Assembly (NCBI RefSeq): GCF_004217445.1
Contig: NZ_SHKX01000012.1
Span: 186,001 to 250,000 of the forward strand
Reading direction: 5' to 3'
From: Fluviicoccus keumensis
GTDB taxonomy: Bacteria; Pseudomonadota; Gammaproteobacteria; Pseudomonadales; Moraxellaceae
Length of the DNA stretch: 64,000 nt
Below are positions 60,473 through 64,000 of this stretch, in pieces; position 1 is the first letter of the stretch; each line of letters opens with the position of its first letter. The notes under the pieces were generated by a model. It worked only from the letters and a program-made list of their open reading frames with translations. It searched no databases and was not told where the DNA came from. The position numbers were made by a program, and so were the translations under genes.

Positions 60473-62656
60473 ATGACCCAGACAGCTATCCGTTGGGAAA
60501 AAGACGCGGACAATATCGTCACCCTGACCCTGGACGACCCGACCTCGTCCGCCAACACCATGAACGAGCTGTACACCCGCTCGATGGCCGACACCGTCGC
60601 CCGCCTGCAAGCCGAGAAGGCCGACATCAAGGGCGTCATCGTTACTTCCGCCAAGAAGACCTTCTTTGCCGGCGGCGACCTGAAGACGCTGATCCAGGCC
60701 GGTCCCGAACATGCCGCCCAGTTTGAAGCCGGTGTCACCGAGATCAAGCGCCAGCTGCGTGTGCTGGAAACCCTGGGCAAGCCCGTCGTGGCCGCCCTGA
60801 ACGGCACCGCCTTGGGCGGCGGCCTGGAAATCGCCCTGGCCTGCCATCGCCGTATCGCCCTGAACAACCCGAAGGCCGAGTTCGGTCTGCCGGAAGTCAG
60901 CCTGGGCCTTCTGCCCGGCGGCGGCGGCGTCACCCGCATCATCCGCATGCTGGGTATCCAGAACGGCCTGATGAACGTGCTGATGCAAGGCCAGCGCATG
61001 AAGCCCGCCAAGGCGCTGTCCGCCGGCATCATCGACGAAATCGCCGAAACCCCGGAAGAGATGATCGCCAAGGCCCGCGCCTGGATTCTGGCCAACCCGG
61101 CCGCCCAGCAAGCCTGGGATGTGAAGGGTTACAAGATGCCCGGCGGCACCCCCAGCACCCCGGCGCTGGCGATGAACCTGCCCGCGTTCCCCTCCAACCT
61201 GCGCAAGCAGCTGAAGGGCGCTCAGGACAACTATCCCGCGCCGAAGGCGATCATGTGCGCCGCCGTCGAAGGCGCGCAGGTCGACTTCGACAGCGCCCTG
61301 AAGATTGAAGGCCGTTACTTCACCAAGCTGGCCGTCGGCAAGCACTCGAAGAACATGATCAAGGCCTTTTTCTTCGACCTGCAGAAGATCAATGGCGGCG
61401 GTTCGCGTCCTTCCAAGACGACTTACCCCGAGTGGAAGAGCAAGAAGGTCGGTATCCTCGGCGCGGGCATGATGGGTCAGGGCATTGCCTATGTCTCCGC
61501 CATGTCGGGCATTGAAGTGGTGCTGATTGACGCTGCCCAGGAAGCCGCCGAGCGTGGCAAGGCCTACACCCAGAAGCTGCTGGAAAAGCGTGTCTCCAAG
61601 GGTCAGATGACCAAGGAAGCCGCCGCCGAGAAGCTGGCGCTGATCACCCCGACCACGGATTACAGCCTGCTGGCCGGTGCCGACCTGGTGATCGAAGCCG
61701 TGTTCGAAGACCGCAAGATCAAGGCCGACGTCACCAAGCGCGCCGAAGCCGCCTGTGGTGCCGAACTGGTGATGGCCTCCAACACCTCGACGCTGCCGAT
61801 TACCGGTCTGGCCGAAGCCTCGCGCAACGCCAAGAACTACATCGGCCTGCATTTCTTCTCGCCCGTCGACAAGATGCCGCTGGTGGAAATCATCATGGGC
61901 AAGGAAACCGGCGACGAAGCGCTGGCCAAGGCCTTTGACTACGTGTTGCAGATCAAGAAGACCCCGATTGTCGTCAACGACAGCCGTGGTTTCTTCACCA
62001 GCCGCGTGTTCGGCACCTTCTGCATGGAAGGCGTGAACATGCTGGCCGAAGGCTGGAACCCCATCTCCATCGAGCAAGCCGCCGCGCAAGCGGGCATGCC
62101 GGTTGGCCCGCTGGCCGTGCTGGATGAAGTTAACCTGGAGTTGACCCGCAAGGTCCGCCTGCAAACCGAAAAGGATCTGGCTGCCGAAGGCCTGCCACCG
62201 CTGCCGGTGGATGCCGCCGTGCCGGTGATCGACAAGATGCTCAACGAGTTCAAGCGTCCGGGCAAGAAGGACGGCGCGGGCTTCTACGAGTATCCTGCTG
62301 ACGGCAAGAAGTTCATCTGGCCGGAACTGTTCAAGGCCTTCATGAAGGCCGACAAGGCGCAACCCAGCCCGGCCGACTTTGCCGAGCTGCAAGAGCGCCT
62401 GCTGTACCGCCAGTCGATCGAAGCGGCGCGCTGCTACGAAGAAGGCGTGCTGCGTTCGGTGGCGGATGCCAACATCGGTTCCATCTTCGGGATCGGCATG
62501 GCGCCGTGGACCGGTGGTCAGTTGCAGTACATCAACTTCATCGGCGTGAAGGAGTTTGTCCGCCGCGCTGATGAACTGGCGGCCAAGCACGGTGCGCGTT
62601 TCACGCCGCCGAAGCTGCTGCGCGACATGGCTGAAAAGGGCGAGACTTTCCAATAA
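60473..62656 (+). CDS. fadJ: Multifunctional enoyl-CoA hydratase / 3-hydroxyacyl-CoA dehydrogenase
   Basis: A 727-residue two-enzyme protein. The N-terminal crotonase part has the oxyanion strand FAGGDLKTL and active-site Glu residues in NGTALGGGLEIALACH and LPEVSLGLLPGGGG. From about residue 320 a Rossmann domain opens with GILGAGMMGQGIAY, followed by the hydroxyacyl dehydrogenase signature LHFFSPVDKMPLVEI with the catalytic His. It hydrates trans-enoyl-CoA and oxidises the product with NAD+. Length and pairing with a preceding thiolase fit either FadJ or FadB; the symbol is a best guess. A terminator follows. Confidence 0.92.
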   Translation: MTQTAIRWEKDADNIVTLTLDDPTSSANTMNELYTRSMADTVARLQAEKADIKGVIVTSAKKTFFAGGDLKTLIQAGPEHAAQFEAGVTEIKRQLRVLETLGKPVVAALNGTALGGGLEIALACHRRIALNNPKAEFGLPEVSLGLLPGGGGVTRIIRMLGIQNGLMNVLMQGQRMKPAKALSAGIIDEIAETPEEMIAKARAWILANPAAQQAWDVKGYKMPGGTPSTPALAMNLPAFPSNLRKQLKGAQDNYPAPKAIMCAAVEGAQVDFDSALKIEGRYFTKLAVGKHSKNMIKAFFFDLQKINGGGSRPSKTTYPEWKSKKVGILGAGMMGQGIAYVSAMSGIEVVLIDAAQEAAERGKAYTQKLLEKRVSKGQMTKEAAAEKLALITPTTDYSLLAGADLVIEAVFEDRKIKADVTKRAEAACGAELVMASNTSTLPITGLAEASRNAKNYIGLHFFSPVDKMPLVEIIMGKETGDEALAKAFDYVLQIKKTPIVVNDSRGFFTSRVFGTFCMEGVNMLAEGWNPISIEQAAAQAGMPVGPLAVLDEVNLELTRKVRLQTEKDLAAEGLPPLPVDAAVPVIDKMLNEFKRPGKKDGAGFYEYPADGKKFIWPELFKAFMKADKAQPSPADFAELQERLLYRQSIEAARCYEEGVLRSVADANIGSIFGIGMAPWTGGQLQYINFIGVKEFVRRADELAAKHGARFTPPKLLRDMAEKGETFQ

Positions 62657-62680
62657 GGAACGTTTCCGCCTGAAGGTCAG

Positions 62681-62711
62681 GAAACCCGCGTCGGCAACGG
62701 CGCGGGTTTTT
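62681..62711 (+). terminator. Intrinsic terminator of the beta-oxidation operon
   Basis: AAACCCGCG (62682-62690) and CGCGGGTTT (62701-62709) form a 9-bp stem with a 10-nt loop, running into a T-run, 25 bp after the stop. Confidence 0.85.
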
Positions 62712-62807
62712 TCATGGGCGATCACCAACCGTCCGGGGCGAATCCGGTTACCGGTACGCACGGCGGCTGTGTTAAGTTTTGCGGACATTTTTCCGGGGAA
62801 ATCCGCC

Positions 62808-63209
62808 ATGCTGACCGGCAGCTGTCTCTGCAACGGCATCCGTTACGAATATCACGGGCAGATCGAGGAAATCTCGATGTGCCACTGTTCCATGTGCCGC
62901 AAGGCCCAGGGCTCGGCTTACGTCGCCGTCAGCCCGGTTCCGGCCGAGCGTTTCCGTATTGTCCAGGGCCGTGAACTGCTGAAGGAATTCCGCGCCGTGC
63001 CACACAAGGCCCGCGTCTTTTGCAGCCAATGCGGCAGCCCGCTGTACAGCGCCCGGGATGACTTGCCGGGCGTGATCCGCCTGCGCCTCGGCACCATCGA
63101 GACGCCGTTCCGCTGCGAAAACGCCTATCATATCTACATCGACTCCAAGGCCGACTGGGAAACCGTGGCCGACGACCTGCCGCGCTACAGCGCCATGAAA
63201 CCCCAATAA
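62808..63209 (+). CDS. GFA/CENP-V family zinc protein
   Basis: A 133-residue protein of the glutathione-dependent formaldehyde-activating enzyme-like family. Cysteine pairs for two zinc ions are visible: GSCLCNGIRY, CHCSMCRK and FCSQCGSPL. Some members react with S-hydroxymethylglutathione, but for most the substrate is unknown. The ATG at 62808 follows GGGGA. It lies after the beta-oxidation terminator and 22 bp before the desaturase-family gene. Confidence 0.9.
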   Translation: MLTGSCLCNGIRYEYHGQIEEISMCHCSMCRKAQGSAYVAVSPVPAERFRIVQGRELLKEFRAVPHKARVFCSQCGSPLYSARDDLPGVIRLRLGTIETPFRCENAYHIYIDSKADWETVADDLPRYSAMKPQ

Positions 63210-63231
63210 CAACCACTCAGGGACGATCCGC

Positions 63232-64000
63232 ATGCGTGAACTCGACAAACTCAACCGCCTGTCCGAAAGTAGCGGCCACCTGCCGCGCGGCGTCGGCATG
63301 GTGTCCGGCGTCATTGCCCTTGGCCTGGGCATCCTGTCCTTCCTGGGGGTGCTGGCCTTCCACTTTCCGGCCTATCTGACCACGCCGGAATTGCGTCACG
63401 TCTACGATGTCGAATTGCTGCGCCACATCCTGTTCTGGAGCCTGATGAGCGGCGGCGGCATCGCCCTGTTCAACATCGTGCTGGACCGGGCGCGCTGGCT
63501 GTCCGGGTCGGCGTTCTTCCTGATCATCCTGGCGGCGATGATGGGCGGCCACCGGGTGCCGGTGGGGGAGTTTGCGGATAACACGCCCTATATCGGTCTC
63601 GACTGGCTGATCCTGGACCTGCTGAAATCGACGGTGATTTTCGTGCTGATCGAGAAACTGTTTCCGCATCGCCCGCAAGCTGTGTTCCGGCCGGAATGGC
63701 AAACCGACCTGCAGCACTTCATGGTCAACCATCTGGGCGTTGGTCTGGTGCTCCTGGTGACCAACCATGTATTGCAGGGCATGTTCGGCTGGGCGGTGAA
63801 GGACGGCATCCAGGGCTGGGTGCAGGGGCTGCCGTTCTGGGTGGCGCTGTTCCTGATCATCCTGGTGGCCGATCTGGTGCAGTACTGGACGCATCGCGCC
63901 TATCACGAGGTGCCGCTGCTGTGGCGCTTGCACGCCGTGCATCACAGCGTCAAGAGCATGGACTGGCTGGCCGGGTCGCGGCAACACATCCTGGAGCTGC
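63232..64000 (+). CDS. Sterol desaturase / fatty acid hydroxylase family membrane protein, cut by the window end
   Basis: The first 256 residues of a polytopic membrane protein. Helices are seen at about 21-45, 60-80, 83-105 and later. The histidine motifs HRAYH (HX3H) and HAVHH (HX2HH) lie in the last 40 visible residues, binding the di-iron centre of the fatty acid hydroxylase superfamily. The rest of the enzyme, with the third His box, is outside the window. The ATG at 63232 has an AGGGA ribosome binding site. The substrate, perhaps a lipid or carotenoid, is not identifiable. Confidence 0.88.
   Translation, partial: MRELDKLNRLSESSGHLPRGVGMVSGVIALGLGILSFLGVLAFHFPAYLTTPELRHVYDVELLRHILFWSLMSGGGIALFNIVLDRARWLSGSAFFLIILAAMMGGHRVPVGEFADNTPYIGLDWLILDLLKSTVIFVLIEKLFPHRPQAVFRPEWQTDLQHFMVNHLGVGLVLLVTNHVLQGMFGWAVKDGIQGWVQGLPFWVALFLIILVADLVQYWTHRAYHEVPLLWRLHAVHHSVKSMDWLAGSRQHILEL

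Noticed and set aside
59117..62839. A 1240-codon open frame on the minus strand across fadA and fadJ
   Set aside because: It mirrors two well-supported enzymes and yields His/Gly/Gln-rich sequence with no recognisable fold, the usual shadow of strongly biased codons on the other strand.

Overview
The window is a dense, GC-rich piece of a proteobacterial chromosome, with mostly housekeeping genes and a few accessory patches. GlnRS, MsbA/LpxH/LpxK/LpxL/KdsB lipid A and Kdo genes, a large RNase E, a PilU ATPase, a RegB/RegA redox pair and a lipase with a Lif foldase place it in the Beta- or Gammaproteobacteria. The single LolC/E-type permease and the overall gene content suggest a betaproteobacterium, perhaps of the Neisseriales; this is inference. 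I see no rRNA, tRNA, CRISPR array, insertion sequence or prophage.

Layout. 1-1.5 kb: end of an unidentified gene, an RraA-family gene, and one AT-rich orphan gene that looks foreign. 1.5-7.6 kb: acyltransferase and serine hydrolase pair, then a fatty-acyl block (MaoC-type hydratase and FabG4-type reductase facing a FadI-type thiolase), with two kinds of palindromic intergenic repeat. 7.7-14.5 kb: a LOTUS-domain protein, a secreted phospholipase-like protein with C-type-lectin-like sequence, a TerD/TelA/TelA-paralogue group downstream of an LpxL acyltransferase, and MiaE. 14.9-18.3 kb: two tandem secreted lipases (about 80% identical) followed by one lipase foldase. 18.3-25.2 kb: LpxH, PpiB, GlnS, a PilZ protein, LolF-type LolC/E plus LolD, and tandem DUF2062 proteins. 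25.4-34.1 kb: comEC-exbB-exbD-msbA-lpxK-trm112-kdsB-ptp-murB, tightly packed with overlapping starts and stops. 34.1-40.6 kb: RNase E, diverging from rluC-HAD phosphatase-sppA. 40.6-48 kb: Maf/YceF and a gamma-glutamylcyclotransferase sharing one CATG start, Prc protease, NagZ, an endonuclease I lipoprotein, ThpR and PilU. 48-53.5 kb: Mfd, then RegB/RegA-type sensor and regulator. 53.6-58.9 kb: patatin phospholipase, a STAS / REC-phosphatase-kinase / Hpt module resembling HsbA-HsbR-HptB, and a CyaB-like adenylate cyclase. 59.2-64 kb: a second beta-oxidation pair (thiolase and FadB/FadJ-type protein), a GFA-family protein and a sterol-desaturase-family membrane protein cut by the window edge.

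How it works together. Lipid handling runs through the window: secreted lipases and phospholipases, two thiolase-containing fatty-acid loci, lipid A synthesis and transport, and lipoprotein sorting. The least ordinary elements are the tandem lipases with candidate operators and an intercistronic hairpin before the foldase, the paired TelA-like proteins, the lectin-like tail on the phospholipase, the LOTUS-domain protein, the repeated 30-residue motif at the RNase E C-terminus, the hairpin over the rne ribosome binding site, and the 149-bp near-palindromic element at 3420-3568. No wholly new multi-gene system is evident; the partner-switching module is close to one described in Pseudomonas.
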